A stretch of 33,461 nt of DNA, taken from positions 1 to 33,461 of the forward strand of contig CAMLRO010000009.1 in assembly GCA_946482425.1 (NCBI GenBank), written 5' to 3'. Numbering within the stretch: the first letter of the stretch is position 1; the number at the start of each line of letters is the position of its first letter. Origin of the DNA: an uncultured Lactobacillus sp. Its GTDB lineage: Bacteria; Bacillota; Bacilli; Lactobacillales; Lactobacillaceae. The notes below the pieces were generated by a model, which had not been told where the DNA came from, did not search any database, and was given only the letters and a program-made list of their open reading frames with translations. Below, piece by piece: positions 17,739 to 26,160 of this stretch. The position numbers and the translations under genes are program-made.

Positions 17739-18923
17739 TTAGTTATTATTAGTATAATCAGTTATGCGCTTGATAGCCTCTTTGAGCTTCTCTTCAGAAG
17801 ATGCATATGAAAAGCGAACATACCCATGACCACCTGCACCAAAAAAGCTGCCAGGAGTTACTCCAACTTTGGCTTTTTCAGCTAAATCTTTGGCAAAGGC
17901 GACATCGTCACAGCCGAATTTAGTTGGTATTTTAGCAAAAATATAAAAAGCTCCTTCTGGTGTAGCCATAGTATAGCCATTCTTCTTTAGACCATCTTGA
18001 AGAAGATACAAACGCTTTTGGTATTTTTCTCTAGCATCAATATAGTCTTGATCACCGTGTTCTAATGCCTCTGATGCCGCAATCTGAACATTATCAGTTA
18101 CAGAAGAAATCAAAAATGAATGTATTTTGATCATTGATTTCATTAGCTCGGCAGGCCCCGCGATATAACCAATTCTCCAACCTGTCATTGCAACGCTTTT
18201 TGATAACCCTGATAACAAAACAGTTCTTTCCGGAATAATCTGTGTCAGAGAGTAATGATTTTTTTCACCGTAAATTAATTCCGCATAAATTTCATCACTT
18301 ACAGCAAATATATCATATTTAGTGATAACCTCTGCTAACTCTTGTAAGTTTTGCTTTGAGTATACTCGACCTGTTGGGTTAGAGGGGTCAGTAATGATAA
18401 CAGCTTTTGCTCCCTTGCCTTCATTTTCAAGTGTTTCAGTCAGTTTTTTGGCTGTCAAAAGAAAATTATCCGCAGAAGTATCAACTTGTACAGGTATACC
18501 ACCAGCCATTTTTATAATACCAAAATAAACTTCCCAAACCGGAGTAGGAACAATGATTTTCTCTCCCGGATTTAGCAAAGCCATGGCGGCAATATTTAGT
18601 CCCTCTGAGACACCTACAATAGCACAAATTTCACTTTTAGGATCATAGCTTACACCCAAACTCTTTTTTAAATATTTGCTGACAGAGCTTAAGTATTTTT
18701 CCTTACCAGCTTCTGGAGCATAATGGGAGTCGTTACTATTAATATCATCAATTGCCGCTCGTTTTATATGCTCAGGAGTATTTAAATCAGGCTCACCAAT
18801 TGTTAATTTTATTATACCGGGAATTTGAGAAATTTTTTGACTAAAAGATCTGATTTCAGAATTAGGCAAGTTTCTAATTCTAGAATTTATTTTTGCAGAT
18901 AAGTTTTTTGCTAAATGTGGCAT
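17739..18923 (-). CDS. Class I/II (PLP-dependent) aminotransferase
   Basis: 394 residues, fold-type I aminotransferase. Visible active-site residues are Asn182 in D-P-S-N-P-T-G-R, Asp210 in V-S-D-E-I-Y, the PLP Schiff-base Lys242 in L-S-G-L-S-K-S, and Arg250 in G-W-R-I-G-Y nearby. A second substrate-binding arginine is in Y-V-R-F-S-Y near the C-terminus. It is of the AraT/PatA-like group (aromatic amino acids or diaminopimelate intermediates), but substrate specificity cannot be read off. AGGAAGGA precedes the ATG. No other pathway gene stands next to it. Confidence 0.93.
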   Translation of the reverse strand: MPHLAKNLSAKINSRIRNLPNSEIRSFSQKISQIPGIIKLTIGEPDLNTPEHIKRAAIDDINSNDSHYAPEAGKEKYLSSVSKYLKKSLGVSYDPKSEICAIVGVSEGLNIAAMALLNPGEKIIVPTPVWEVYFGIIKMAGGIPVQVDTSADNFLLTAKKLTETLENEGKGAKAVIITDPSNPTGRVYSKQNLQELAEVITKYDIFAVSDEIYAELIYGEKNHYSLTQIIPERTVLLSGLSKSVAMTGWRIGYIAGPAELMKSMIKIHSFLISSVTDNVQIAASEALEHGDQDYIDAREKYQKRLYLLQDGLKKNGYTMATPEGAFYIFAKIPTKFGCDDVAFAKDLAEKAKVGVTPGSFFGAGGHGYVRFSYASSEEKLKEAIKRITDYTNNN

Positions 18924-18955
18924 AATAAGATCCTTCCTATTTTTCTTGAAACCAT

Positions 18956-18961
18956 ATTATA
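18956..18961 (-). promoter_or_regulatory. -10 box of the aminotransferase gene
   Basis: A perfect TATAAT on the minus strand, about 33 bp ahead of the start codon. The -35 at normal spacing is a poor match. It lies in the divergent gap with msrB. Confidence 0.5.
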
Positions 18962-19041
18962 ACCCAGCCTGACCATAAATAAAATTAAGAAAAAGTATTA
19001 TTTTAGTGAGTTTATAGTTAGTCCATGCTATTTATTTTTGT

Positions 19042-19059
19042 TATATTGGATATATCCAA
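19042..19059 (+). promoter_or_regulatory. msrB promoter with overlapping palindrome
   Basis: An extended -10 (TG-T-TATATT, hexamer 19042-19047) runs into a perfect 14-bp palindrome TTGGATATATCCAA at 19046-19059. The palindrome covers the predicted transcription start and ends just before the AAGGAG ribosome binding site. The position is typical of an operator. Confidence 0.5.
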
Positions 19060-19077
19060 GTAAGGAGTGTGTGATTT

Positions 19078-19509
19078 ATGGATCAAAATGAGAAAAATAA
19101 GAGATTGAAGCAGTTAACTCCGGATCAGTACCAAGTGACTCAGCAAGCTGCAACTGATTATCCATTCAAAGGTAAATACGATGATTTCTATCAAAAAGGA
19201 ATTTATGTTGATATTGTATCAGGTGAACCATTATTTTCGAGTGAAGACAAATATGATGCAGGGTGCGGCTGGCCAAGTTTTACACGACCTATTAAAAAAT
19301 TAGTCTACCACCGTGATCAGTCTCATAATATGGAGAGAACAGAAGTCAAAAGTCCTGAAGGTGACTCTCATTTAGGACACGTTTTTGATGATGGGCCATC
19401 AGATAAAGGGGGACTTAGATATTGCATTAATTCTTCGGCTTTAGAGTTCATCCCTTATGAGCAATTAGAGCAAAAAGGTTATGGAGAATATAAAAAGCTC
19501 TTTAAATAA
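19078..19509 (+). CDS. msrB: Peptide methionine (R)-S-oxide reductase
   Basis: 143 residues. It repairs the R epimer of methionine sulfoxide in proteins. G-C-G-W-P-S-F at 62-68 and the catalytic Cys116 in R-Y-C-I-N-S mark the family, and the [10 protein letters not shown] segment is complete. The two zinc-binding CxxC pairs of many MsrB proteins are absent, so this is the zinc-free form; Cys63 is the likely resolving residue. AAGGAG lies about 12 nt before the ATG. msrA is nearby, at 20583, but on the other strand and in a separate unit. Confidence 0.96.
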   Translation: MDQNEKNKRLKQLTPDQYQVTQQAATDYPFKGKYDDFYQKGIYVDIVSGEPLFSSEDKYDAGCGWPSFTRPIKKLVYHRDQSHNMERTEVKSPEGDSHLGHVFDDGPSDKGGLRYCINSSALEFIPYEQLEQKGYGEYKKLFK

Positions 19510-19522
19510 TAAAAATAATGTA

Positions 19523-19555
19523 AAAAAGAACATGGCACTTAGTCATGTTCTTTTT
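19523..19555. terminator. Bidirectional terminator between msrB and the YitT-family gene
   Basis: A 12-bp perfect stem (19523-19534 with 19544-19555), outer A-run and T-run, 9-nt loop. It sits between two converging genes. Confidence 0.88.
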
Positions 19556-19564
19556 GAGTTCTTA

Positions 19565-20443
19565 TTAAACTATTTCTTGTTCCTTAAAACTGCCGTAAAC
19601 CCGTTCTACTTCTGTTACACTCATAAAAGCGTAGGGGTCGCTTTTTTTAACAATATGTAATATGTCATACATATCATAGCGGTCAATCACAGTGATCAGT
19701 ACTTTTTTCTCATTATGACTGTAAGCACCTTCAACATCATGGAAAATTGTAATGCCGCGGTGCATTTTTTCCTGAATGCCATCAATAATAGCGTGAGGTT
19801 GTTCAGTAACAATAGTCACCTGCAGCTTTTGGTGTTGAGTATAAACAGCATCTATTACGCGGCCGTTGATAAAAATTGTCAGAGCAGAGTATAATGCACG
19901 TGTCCATCCAAAAGCAAATCCAGCAGCAGCTATAATTATCAAATTTATTAAAATACTGATTTTACCATAACTCGTCCCAGTTTTTCTTTGAATGACAATG
20001 CCTATGATGTCAAGTCCACCTGTAGATATACCGTTCTTAAGTGCAAAACCTGTTCCCAGGCCATTGATCATACCACCAAAAATTGCACAGACAAGTGGAT
20101 CCAGATGCATGTTTAGTGGTTGAACTACCCGCATCATAATTGATCCCAGTATGACCGTAATGATGGTAAAAAACGTAAATTTATGTCCAATCTTTATCCA
20201 GGCAAGCAAAAGCAGAGGCAAGTTCAATACGAAATACAAAGCCGAAGTTGATAGAGTAACGGGTAAAAAGCGCTCACTCATGGTATTAATTAATTGGGCA
20301 AAACCGGTTATTCCTGAGGAATACATGTGTCCTGGAGTCCAAAAGAAGTTTAGAGCTACAGCTACGGCTAGCGAATAGAAAAATGAGGCAGAAATTTTAG
20401 AGAGTAGGTTATACCGTCGATTGAATGCGTCAAGCTGATCCAT
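19565..20443 (-). CDS. YitT-family membrane protein (DUF161/DUF2179)
   Basis: 292 residues. About five to six membrane segments lie in the first 200 residues. They include the family-typical G-F-A-Q-L-I-N region near the start and G-I-S-T-G-G-L-D-I-I-G near 140, which mark the YitT domain. The soluble C-terminal DUF2179 domain (about 205-285) contains V-L-I-T-V-I-D-R-Y-D. Many lactobacilli carry several paralogues; the function is unknown, and transport has been suggested for the family. AAAGGAAT precedes the ATG. A long inverted repeat lies 44 bp upstream. Confidence 0.9.
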   Translation of the reverse strand: MDQLDAFNRRYNLLSKISASFFYSLAVAVALNFFWTPGHMYSSGITGFAQLINTMSERFLPVTLSTSALYFVLNLPLLLLAWIKIGHKFTFFTIITVILGSIMMRVVQPLNMHLDPLVCAIFGGMINGLGTGFALKNGISTGGLDIIGIVIQRKTGTSYGKISILINLIIIAAAGFAFGWTRALYSALTIFINGRVIDAVYTQHQKLQVTIVTEQPHAIIDGIQEKMHRGITIFHDVEGAYSHNEKKVLITVIDRYDMYDILHIVKKSDPYAFMSVTEVERVYGSFKEQEIV

Positions 20444-20486
20444 TATTTAATTATTCCTTTGCGAAAAATTGCTAATTAAAAATAAT

Positions 20487-20524
20487 AAATACTAGTTTCT
20501 ATATAAAAATAAAAACTAGTATTT
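20487..20524 (-). terminator. Long inverted repeat, probable msrA terminator
   Basis: A 12-bp perfect inverted repeat (20487-20498 with 20513-20524) with a 14-nt AT-rich loop. On the minus strand it follows msrA by 58 bp and is trailed by TATTATTTTTAATT. It could instead be an operator of the gene downstream. Confidence 0.6.
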
Positions 20525-20582
20525 TTCTTAAGTATACTAACACATTTCCGTGAAATTTAAAGAGTTTTTAATCTATCTTCGA

Positions 20583-21125
20583 CTAATTTTGCCAATGTTT
20601 TTTGATGAAATCTTCTCTACCACCAGATTCTTCAAGACTATAACGTAGGGGATTTTTTTTGTAAAAATCCTGATGATAATCTTCAGCAGGATAAAATGGC
20701 TTGGCTGGTTCAATTTTTGTAACTATTGGCTCATCAAACCTGCCACTATTTTGGAGAGCTGTTTTTGACTTTTCCGCAGCTTCTTTTTGAGCAGGAGAAT
20801 TGTAAAAAATTACGGGACGATAGTTATCACCGCGATCTTGAAATTGTCCTGAAGCATCTGTTGGATCAGTTACTTGCCAATAATAGTCAAGCAAGTTTTC
20901 ATAAGGCATAACCTCGGGATCATAAGTGATTTCGACAGCCTCAGTATGTCCTGTCGTTCCTGTACATACTTGTTCATAGGTTGGGTTGGGCACATGTCCA
21001 CCGGTATAACCCGAAATTACTTTTTTAATTCCAGGTAGGGAATCAAACGGTTTAACCATGCACCAAAAGCAACCTCCTGCAAATATTGCAGTATCTAAAT
21101 TAGCCATTTGTTCATTTTTACTCAT
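20583..21125 (-). CDS. msrA: Peptide methionine (S)-S-oxide reductase
   Basis: 180 residues. It repairs the S epimer of methionine sulfoxide. The catalytic motif G-G-C-F-W-C puts the nucleophile at Cys19, with Cys22 close by. The conserved G-Y-T-G-G segment, T-G-H-T-E-A-V-E, and the C-terminal Y-H-Q-D-F-Y are present. No recycling cysteines are seen near the C-terminus, so regeneration probably uses the first cysteine pair or thioredoxin directly. AGAGGTG precedes the ATG. It stands as a single gene between the PpsR-type gene and the YitT-type gene, all on the minus strand. Confidence 0.96.
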   Translation of the reverse strand: MSKNEQMANLDTAIFAGGCFWCMVKPFDSLPGIKKVISGYTGGHVPNPTYEQVCTGTTGHTEAVEITYDPEVMPYENLLDYYWQVTDPTDASGQFQDRGDNYRPVIFYNSPAQKEAAEKSKTALQNSGRFDEPIVTKIEPAKPFYPAEDYHQDFYKKNPLRYSLEESGGREDFIKKHWQN

Positions 21126-21187
21126 TTATTACACCTCTTTAATTTTTATTTAAACATAAATACCATAATTAGATGCCTCATTTGCTT

Positions 21188-22015
21188 TTAGCTTTGAACA
21201 CCTAAATGATTCATAATAATTGCTGCAGTCTCTTCGATCGAGCGGTGAGCAACGTTTATTACAAAACAACCGAGTTGATCATAAAGCTTTTGGGCTGAAT
21301 CCAATTCTTTTTTTATGGCATCGATATTAGAGTAAGAGGTATCGGGATTTAGACCATAAGAAATCATTCTTTCACGTCTGATTTCATTTAAGACAGAGAG
21401 GTCATTTGTCAAACCAATAATTTTTTTAGGATCAATTTGATAAATTTCTTTAGGAATATGGGTATCAGGTACCAAAGGTAAATTAGCTACTTTTAAATTT
21501 TTGTTTGCTAAAAAAAGCGACAAGGGGGTTTTGGATGTTCTTGAAACTCCTAAAAGTACCACATCGGCTTCTAAAAAGCCCTTGGGATCTTTACCATCGT
21601 CATACATAACTGCAAATTCCATGGCTGAAATGCGATCAAAATATTTTTGATTCATTTTATGTTGGGCACCAATTCTTTGTTGCGGCTTAAGACCAGTCAA
21701 TTTTTGAATCGATTCGATTGCTGGTGATAAAATATCCACACTTTGAATATGATGTTCTCTAACAAAACGAATAACCGGAATCTGCATTTCATCTTTTACC
21801 AAGCTATAAATAAGCAGTAAATTTGGATATTGTATTATTTCTGCAAAAGTATCTTCTAATTTCTCTTTATTAATTATGAATGGATATCTCCTGTAATTAA
21901 TCTGCGCATCAGGAAACTGGGCGGCTGCGGCAACAGCATTGTTAAAAGCAGTATCACCAGCAGAATCTGAAATTATTATTATGTTAACTTCTTTTTTTGG
22001 TGTTTCTTCAGCCAT
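21188..22015 (-). CDS. PpsR/YqfL-type pyruvate-phosphate dikinase regulatory protein
   Basis: 275 residues, DUF299 family. Members are unusual bifunctional enzymes that phosphorylate (using ADP) and dephosphorylate a threonine of pyruvate,phosphate dikinase or PEP synthase. The N-terminal I-I-I-I-S-D-S-A-G-D and the P-loop-like G-V-S-R-T-S-K-T-P-L-S at 156-166 are the hallmarks. AAAGGAG sits just ahead of the ATG. The gene is divergent from rpsU; its own -10 (TATAAT on the minus strand) is at 22038-22043. Lactobacilli often carry this gene even where a dikinase is not evident, so the target here is uncertain. Confidence 0.9.
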   Translation of the reverse strand: MAEETPKKEVNIIIISDSAGDTAFNNAVAAAAQFPDAQINYRRYPFIINKEKLEDTFAEIIQYPNLLLIYSLVKDEMQIPVIRFVREHHIQSVDILSPAIESIQKLTGLKPQQRIGAQHKMNQKYFDRISAMEFAVMYDDGKDPKGFLEADVVLLGVSRTSKTPLSLFLANKNLKVANLPLVPDTHIPKEIYQIDPKKIIGLTNDLSVLNEIRRERMISYGLNPDTSYSNIDAIKKELDSAQKLYDQLGCFVINVAHRSIEETAAIIMNHLGVQS

Positions 22016-22037
22016 TATTTACTCCTTTTTTTCTTTA

Positions 22038-22043
22038 ATTATA
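22038..22043 (-). promoter_or_regulatory. -10 box of the PpsR-type gene
   Basis: A perfect TATAAT on the minus strand, about 22 bp ahead of the start codon, with a poor -35. It is one half of the divergent promoter region shared with rpsU. Confidence 0.5.
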
Positions 22044-22113
22044 CAATTTAACCAAAATCATTAACAGATTAAGTTTTTCCTGTGAAAAATTTGAAAAATA
22101 TTGTTCGTTTGTA

Positions 22114-22141
22114 TTGACCCACCGGTGATGTTTGATATAAT
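22114..22141 (+). promoter_or_regulatory. rpsU promoter
   Basis: TTGACC at 22114-22119, 16 bp spacer, extended -10 TGA-TATAAT with the hexamer at 22136-22141. It is the clearest sigma-A promoter of the window, as expected for a ribosomal protein gene. Confidence 0.85.
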
Positions 22142-22191
22142 TTAGTTAAATGTATGACGGTAACGTCAAGAAATGGAAGGAGGGATCACAT

Positions 22192-22368
22192 ATGGCCAAG
22201 ACAGTCGTTCACGAAAACGAGTCTATTGATGATGCTCTTCGTCGTTTTAAACGTTCCGTTTCTAGAAGTGGTACTTTACAGGAATACCGCAAGCGCGAGT
22301 TTTATGAAAAACCTAGCGTTCGTAGGAAGCTGAAATCCGAAGCTGCTCGGAAACGCAGACATTATTAA
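22192..22368 (+). CDS. rpsU: 30S ribosomal protein S21
   Basis: 58 residues: short, very basic, rich in Arg and Lys, ending R-K-R-R-H-Y, as is typical of S21. The open frame reaches back to 22150, but the ATG at 22192 has a GGAGGG ribosome binding site and gives the standard N-terminus M-A-K-T-V-V. It has a strong promoter and its own terminator, so it is monocistronic or only partly co-transcribed with yqeY. Confidence 0.98.
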   Translation: MAKTVVHENESIDDALRRFKRSVSRSGTLQEYRKREFYEKPSVRRKLKSEAARKRRHY

Positions 22369-22371
22369 TTT

Positions 22372-22407
22372 AAAAGCGACTTTTATCAAGCTGATAGAAG
22401 TCGTTTT
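22372..22407 (+). terminator. rpsU terminator
   Basis: The stem CGACTT-TATCA pairs with TGATA-AAGTCG, with single bulged bases, around 22377-22401; an A-run precedes it and six T follow. Confidence 0.85.
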
Positions 22408-22466
22408 TTATTAACAATAATTAAAGTTTAATGTTTTATTTAATTTAAACTAGGGTGTAAATTTGT

Positions 22467-22472
22467 TATAAT
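22467..22472 (+). promoter_or_regulatory. Extended -10 promoter of the yqeY-phoH-ybeY-era-recO run
   Basis: TGT-TATAAT with the hexamer at 22467-22472; the -35 is weak, which is common with a TGn extension. It is placed 35 bp before the TTG start of yqeY. Confidence 0.6.
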
Positions 22473-22506
22473 TTAGCTAGATTTTGTGAAGAAAGAGGGA
22501 ATTCAT

Positions 22507-22950
22507 TTGAGTTTATCTGAGCAAATAATGTCAGATATGAAAGAAGCGATGAAAGCTCGTGACAAAGTTAGACTGAACACCGTGCGCATGATTAAATCCG
22601 CATTGATGAATGAAAAAATTAAAGCTGGTCACGATTTAACCGCTGAAGAAGAACTGACGGTCCTTAGCCGAGAAAAAAAGCAGCGTGAAGAATCAATTGC
22701 AGAATTTACCGAGGCTGATCGTAAAGACCTGGCAGATGAAACTAAACAGGAACTAGCAATTGTTGAAAGCTATTTGCCTAAGCAAATGACCCCTGAAGAG
22801 CTCGATCAAGCTGTTTCTTCAGCAATTGCAGAAGTGAATGCTCAAGGTAAGTCAGATTTTGGAAAAGTAATGAAAGTATTAATGCCTAAAATCAAAGGTA
22901 AAGCTGATGGCAAAGAAGCTTCTGCAGTCGTGCGCAAACAACTGAATTAG
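22507..22950 (+). CDS. yqeY: GatB/YqeY domain protein
   Basis: 147 residues. It is the free-standing form of the helical domain found at the C-terminus of GatB, and is thought to bind tRNA. The family pattern M-K-A-R-D-K-V-R-L-N-T-V-R-M-I-K-S-A near the start and a lysine-rich end are present. The frame is open to a GTG at 22486, but AGAGGGA at 22494-22500 is placed for the TTG at 22507, which gives the expected N-terminus M-S-L-S-E-Q. It is followed after 24 bp by phoH. The exact role is not settled. Confidence 0.92.
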   Translation: MSLSEQIMSDMKEAMKARDKVRLNTVRMIKSALMNEKIKAGHDLTAEEELTVLSREKKQREESIAEFTEADRKDLADETKQELAIVESYLPKQMTPEELDQAVSSAIAEVNAQGKSDFGKVMKVLMPKIKGKADGKEASAVVRKQLN

Positions 22951-22974
22951 GCATAAGAAAAGGAGCAGAGTTAT

Positions 22975-23925
22975 TTGGCCCAAACCAATTTTATTCCTAA
23001 AAATCCTGAGAATATCCAAAAATTAGTTGGTATTAATGATAACAATTTAAGCCTTTTATCTACCGGGTATAATGCTAGTGTAGTTGATACTGGCAATAGT
23101 ATAGCTATTCAAGGTAATGACAATGACATTCAAAAAGTTGCAGCTGTTCTGAAAGCTTTAGACAACGTTATTAATGCCAATATTAACATTGGTCCAGCTG
23201 ACGTTGTCAGTGCGATGAAAATGGCAGATAAAGGAACAACAGAATATTTTCCTGATCTATATAAAAAGATTTTAATTCGGGATGCTAAAGGCAAGCCGAT
23301 TAGAGTCAAAAATATGGGACAGAAAAAATATGTCGAAGCCATTGAAAAAAATGATGTTGTATTTGGGATCGGTCCTGCCGGTACCGGTAAGACATTTATT
23401 GCCGTTGTTTGTGCTGTTGCTGCTTTTAAAAAGGGCGAAGTATCCAGGATTATTTTGACTAGGCCTGCAGTTGAGGCGGGGGAGTCGCTGGGATTTTTAC
23501 CTGGTGATCTCAAAGAAAAAGTTGATCCTTACTTAAGGCCCATTTATGATTCGCTTTATGCAATTTTAGGCAACAATACTACCGATCATTTAATGGAACG
23601 CGGTGTTATTGAGGTCGCTCCATTGGCGTACATGCGTGGACGTACATTGGATGATGCGTTTGTTATCCTTGATGAAGCACAAAATACTACTGACGCGCAG
23701 ATGAAAATGTTTTTAACCAGGCTTGGCTTTAATTCGAAAATGATCGTTAATGGTGACATGACGCAGGTTGATCTTCCCGGTAAACAACGCAGTGGTTTAA
23801 TAGATGCTGAACGTATTTTGAAGAAAATTGAACAAATTAAATTTATTTGGTTTTCAGCTAATGATGTTGTTCGCCACCCAGTTGTTGCTAAAATTATTAA
23901 TGCCTACGAAAAGGAAGAAAAATAG
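22975..23925 (+). CDS. phoH: PhoH-like ATPase
   Basis: 316 residues. Walker A G-P-A-G-T-G-K-T lies at about 132-139 and Walker B V-I-L-D-E-A-Q-N near 230, in the arrangement of PhoH (YlaK/YbeZ type) P-loop proteins. The first 90 residues form a small KH-like region. YbeZ-type PhoH works with YbeY in RNA handling and ribosome maturation, and ybeY follows after only 5 bp. The start is TTG at 22975, with AAAAGGAG 10 nt upstream and no competing ATG nearby. Confidence 0.96.
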   Translation: MAQTNFIPKNPENIQKLVGINDNNLSLLSTGYNASVVDTGNSIAIQGNDNDIQKVAAVLKALDNVINANINIGPADVVSAMKMADKGTTEYFPDLYKKILIRDAKGKPIRVKNMGQKKYVEAIEKNDVVFGIGPAGTGKTFIAVVCAVAAFKKGEVSRIILTRPAVEAGESLGFLPGDLKEKVDPYLRPIYDSLYAILGNNTTDHLMERGVIEVAPLAYMRGRTLDDAFVILDEAQNTTDAQMKMFLTRLGFNSKMIVNGDMTQVDLPGKQRSGLIDAERILKKIEQIKFIWFSANDVVRHPVVAKIINAYEKEEK

Positions 23926-23930
23926 ATTTA

Positions 23931-24452
23931 ATGGATTCAATAGACATTACTTTTAATGATGAAGTTGGTTTTCTTGACAATGAAAAACGTGATTGGCAAA
24001 AGTGGATTACCAATCTCCTTTTGCTTGCTAAAAAGGAAATAAATAAAAAGAACAACTTAGAAATGAGTATTAATTTCATTAATGAAAAACGCAGTAATGA
24101 AATTAATAAAAAATATCGCGGTAAAAACAGACCAACTGATGTGATTTCTTTTGCTATTGAAGATGGGGAAGATCAAATTGATTTTAGCACATTTGATGAT
24201 CCTGAATTCATTGAAGATATTGGTGACTTATTTATGTGTCCTAGCGTTATTATGCGACACAGTAAGGAATATGGTACCGGTTGGGACCGCGAATTTGGTT
24301 ATACTCTAGTCCATGGCTTTTTGCATCTTAGCGGGTATGATCATATTGAACCAGACGAAGCAAAAACCATGTTTAAAATACAAGGAAAGGTATTAGAAAA
24401 ATATGGATTGCCCTTGTATCCCGATCAGTTAGATGAAGGCAGAGGTAAATAG
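23931..24452 (+). CDS. ybeY: Endoribonuclease YbeY (rRNA maturation factor)
   Basis: 173 residues, slightly longer than average. It is a zinc-dependent enzyme needed for 16S rRNA 3' end maturation and ribosome quality control. The metal site H-x3-H-x5-H is seen as His128, His132 and His138 in H-G-F-L-H-L-S-G-Y-D-H, and the upstream R-P-T-D-V-I-S-F-A motif is intact. It sits between phoH and era, 6 bp before the latter; the dgkA and cdd genes found there in Bacillus are absent. Confidence 0.97.
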   Translation: MDSIDITFNDEVGFLDNEKRDWQKWITNLLLLAKKEINKKNNLEMSINFINEKRSNEINKKYRGKNRPTDVISFAIEDGEDQIDFSTFDDPEFIEDIGDLFMCPSVIMRHSKEYGTGWDREFGYTLVHGFLHLSGYDHIEPDEAKTMFKIQGKVLEKYGLPLYPDQLDEGRGK

Positions 24453-24458
24453 TAAATA

Positions 24459-25367
24459 ATGGTAGAAGAGAAGAAAATTAAGTCAGGCTTTGTTGCTCTG
24501 CTAGGAAGACCGAATGTTGGTAAGTCTACGCTCATGAATTATTTAGTGGGTCAAAAGGTAGCCATTACTTCTAGCAAACCGCAAACTACCCGTAATAAAA
24601 TCTCTGGAATTTTAACAACTGGTGATATGCAGGCGATTTTTATTGATACTCCTGGTATATTTAAGCCGCACCTAGATTTAGATGATTACATGGATAAAGC
24701 CAGCTTGTCTAGCTTGAACGATGTTGATCTCATTTTGTTTATGGTTGAACCAGAAAAAATGGGCAAGGGTGATGCTTACATAGCAGAGTTATTGCAAAAA
24801 GCGACGGTTCCAGTTTTACTTCTAATTAATAAGGTAGATACAGTTAATCCCAACGAGCTTTTACCAATAATTGATCAATATCGTAAGCTAAACATTTTTA
24901 AGGAGTTTTTACCAGTTTCGGCAACTCAGGGAATTGGAAATAGTGATTTATTTCAGGTTTTACACCAGTATTTGCCTGAAGGGCCCAAGTATTATGGCAC
25001 TGATCAAATTACGGATCGACCAGAATACTTTATGGTTGCAGAATTAATTCGTGAACAAATTTTAAAGCTTACAGCTGAAGAGGTGCCCCATGCTACCGCT
25101 GTTTGGGTGGAACAAATGAATAAGCATGAAAACAATAAATTGCAGATCGAAGCAACAATTTATGTTGAAAAAAATGGGCAAAAAGGCATTATTATTGGCA
25201 AAGGCGGTAAGATGCTCAAGCAAATTGGTATCAATTCCAGACTCCAAATAGAAGATTTGTTAGGTGAAAAAGTTAATTTGCATCTTTGGGTAAAAGTACA
25301 GCACAATTGGCGTTCTGACCCGCAATTTTTAAGAAGAATAGGTTATAATCCAAAGGATCTGGCCTAA
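24459..25367 (+). CDS. era: GTPase Era
   Basis: 302 residues. Era binds the 3' end of 16S rRNA and couples GTP hydrolysis to small-subunit assembly. GTPase motifs are G1 G-R-P-N-V-G-K-S-T at 16-24, the P-Q-T-T-R-N-K switch at 40-46, G3 D-T-P-G at 62-65 and G4 N-K-V-D near 125. The C-terminal KH domain contains I-I-I-G-K-G-G-K. The stop codon overlaps the recO start by one base, so the two are translationally coupled. Confidence 0.98.
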   Translation: MVEEKKIKSGFVALLGRPNVGKSTLMNYLVGQKVAITSSKPQTTRNKISGILTTGDMQAIFIDTPGIFKPHLDLDDYMDKASLSSLNDVDLILFMVEPEKMGKGDAYIAELLQKATVPVLLLINKVDTVNPNELLPIIDQYRKLNIFKEFLPVSATQGIGNSDLFQVLHQYLPEGPKYYGTDQITDRPEYFMVAELIREQILKLTAEEVPHATAVWVEQMNKHENNKLQIEATIYVEKNGQKGIIIGKGGKMLKQIGINSRLQIEDLLGEKVNLHLWVKVQHNWRSDPQFLRRIGYNPKDLA

Positions 25368-26122
25368 TGGTTCGTGAACTCGAGGAAGTTAATGGCATAA
25401 TTTTTAAAAGACAAAAGTATCATGAGGCTGATTTGCTGGCTAAAATTATGACTGAAAAAAATGGCATAATCACATTGCTTGCTCGTGGTGCACTAAAAGC
25501 AAAGTCTAAATTAGGTGCATCATTGCTTAATTTCTCTTATGGAACTTATGTCATTTATTCTTCTGGACATGGCTTGAGTGCTTTAAGGACATACAAAAAT
25601 GTAAAACAATTTGATGGATTATATGACGATTTAATTAAAAATGCTTACGCTTCTTTTATTCTTGACCTGATAGATCACGCATTTATTGAATATCAAAATT
25701 TAGGCAGGTATTACGATCTAGCAAATTTTGCTTTGCAAAAAATTAACTCTGGTACTGATCCTGAAATGATAACTCAGATAGTACAAATGCAATTGTTAGC
25801 AGCTTACGGAGTAGAGCCAGAACTGAGAAGCTGTGTGATCTGTGGAGAAAAGCAGGGAGAATTTGATTACTCAATCAGAAAAGGCGGTATTTTATGCAGT
25901 AAGCATTTTTATGCTGATCCAGCTCGTTTGCATTTGAAACCAAAAGAAACAGCTGTTTTGAGAACTATTTTTTTACTTCCCTTTAACAGATTAGGTGATA
26001 TTAAAATTAATTCTATTACCAAAAAAGCTACGCGCAGAGCTATTGATCGTATTTATCAGGAAACGATTGATCTCAATCTCAAAACTAAAAAGTTTTTGGA
26101 TGAGCTGAAATTAACTGACTAG
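25367..26122 (+). CDS. recO: DNA repair protein RecO
   Basis: 251 residues, normal length. RecO loads RecA onto SSB-covered single-stranded DNA together with RecR and RecF. It has an N-terminal OB-fold (about 1-80) and a helical part. A zinc-binding site is visible as C-V-I-C-G, with further Cys and His in G-I-L-C-S-K-H. The ATG overlaps the era TAA. The next unit, glyQS, has its own promoter and T-box leader. Confidence 0.97.
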   Translation: MVRELEEVNGIIFKRQKYHEADLLAKIMTEKNGIITLLARGALKAKSKLGASLLNFSYGTYVIYSSGHGLSALRTYKNVKQFDGLYDDLIKNAYASFILDLIDHAFIEYQNLGRYYDLANFALQKINSGTDPEMITQIVQMQLLAAYGVEPELRSCVICGEKQGEFDYSIRKGGILCSKHFYADPARLHLKPKETAVLRTIFLLPFNRLGDIKINSITKKATRRAIDRIYQETIDLNLKTKKFLDELKLTD

Positions 26123-26145
26123 CTCTTCTGATTGAATACTTTTTA

Positions 26146-26154
26146 TGATAAAAT
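26146..26154 (+). promoter_or_regulatory. Possible extended -10 promoter of glyQS
   Basis: TGA-TAAAAT at 26146-26154, without a good -35. It would start transcription near 26161, right at the foot of T-box stem I. Confidence 0.45.
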
Positions 26155-26160
26155 AATAAT

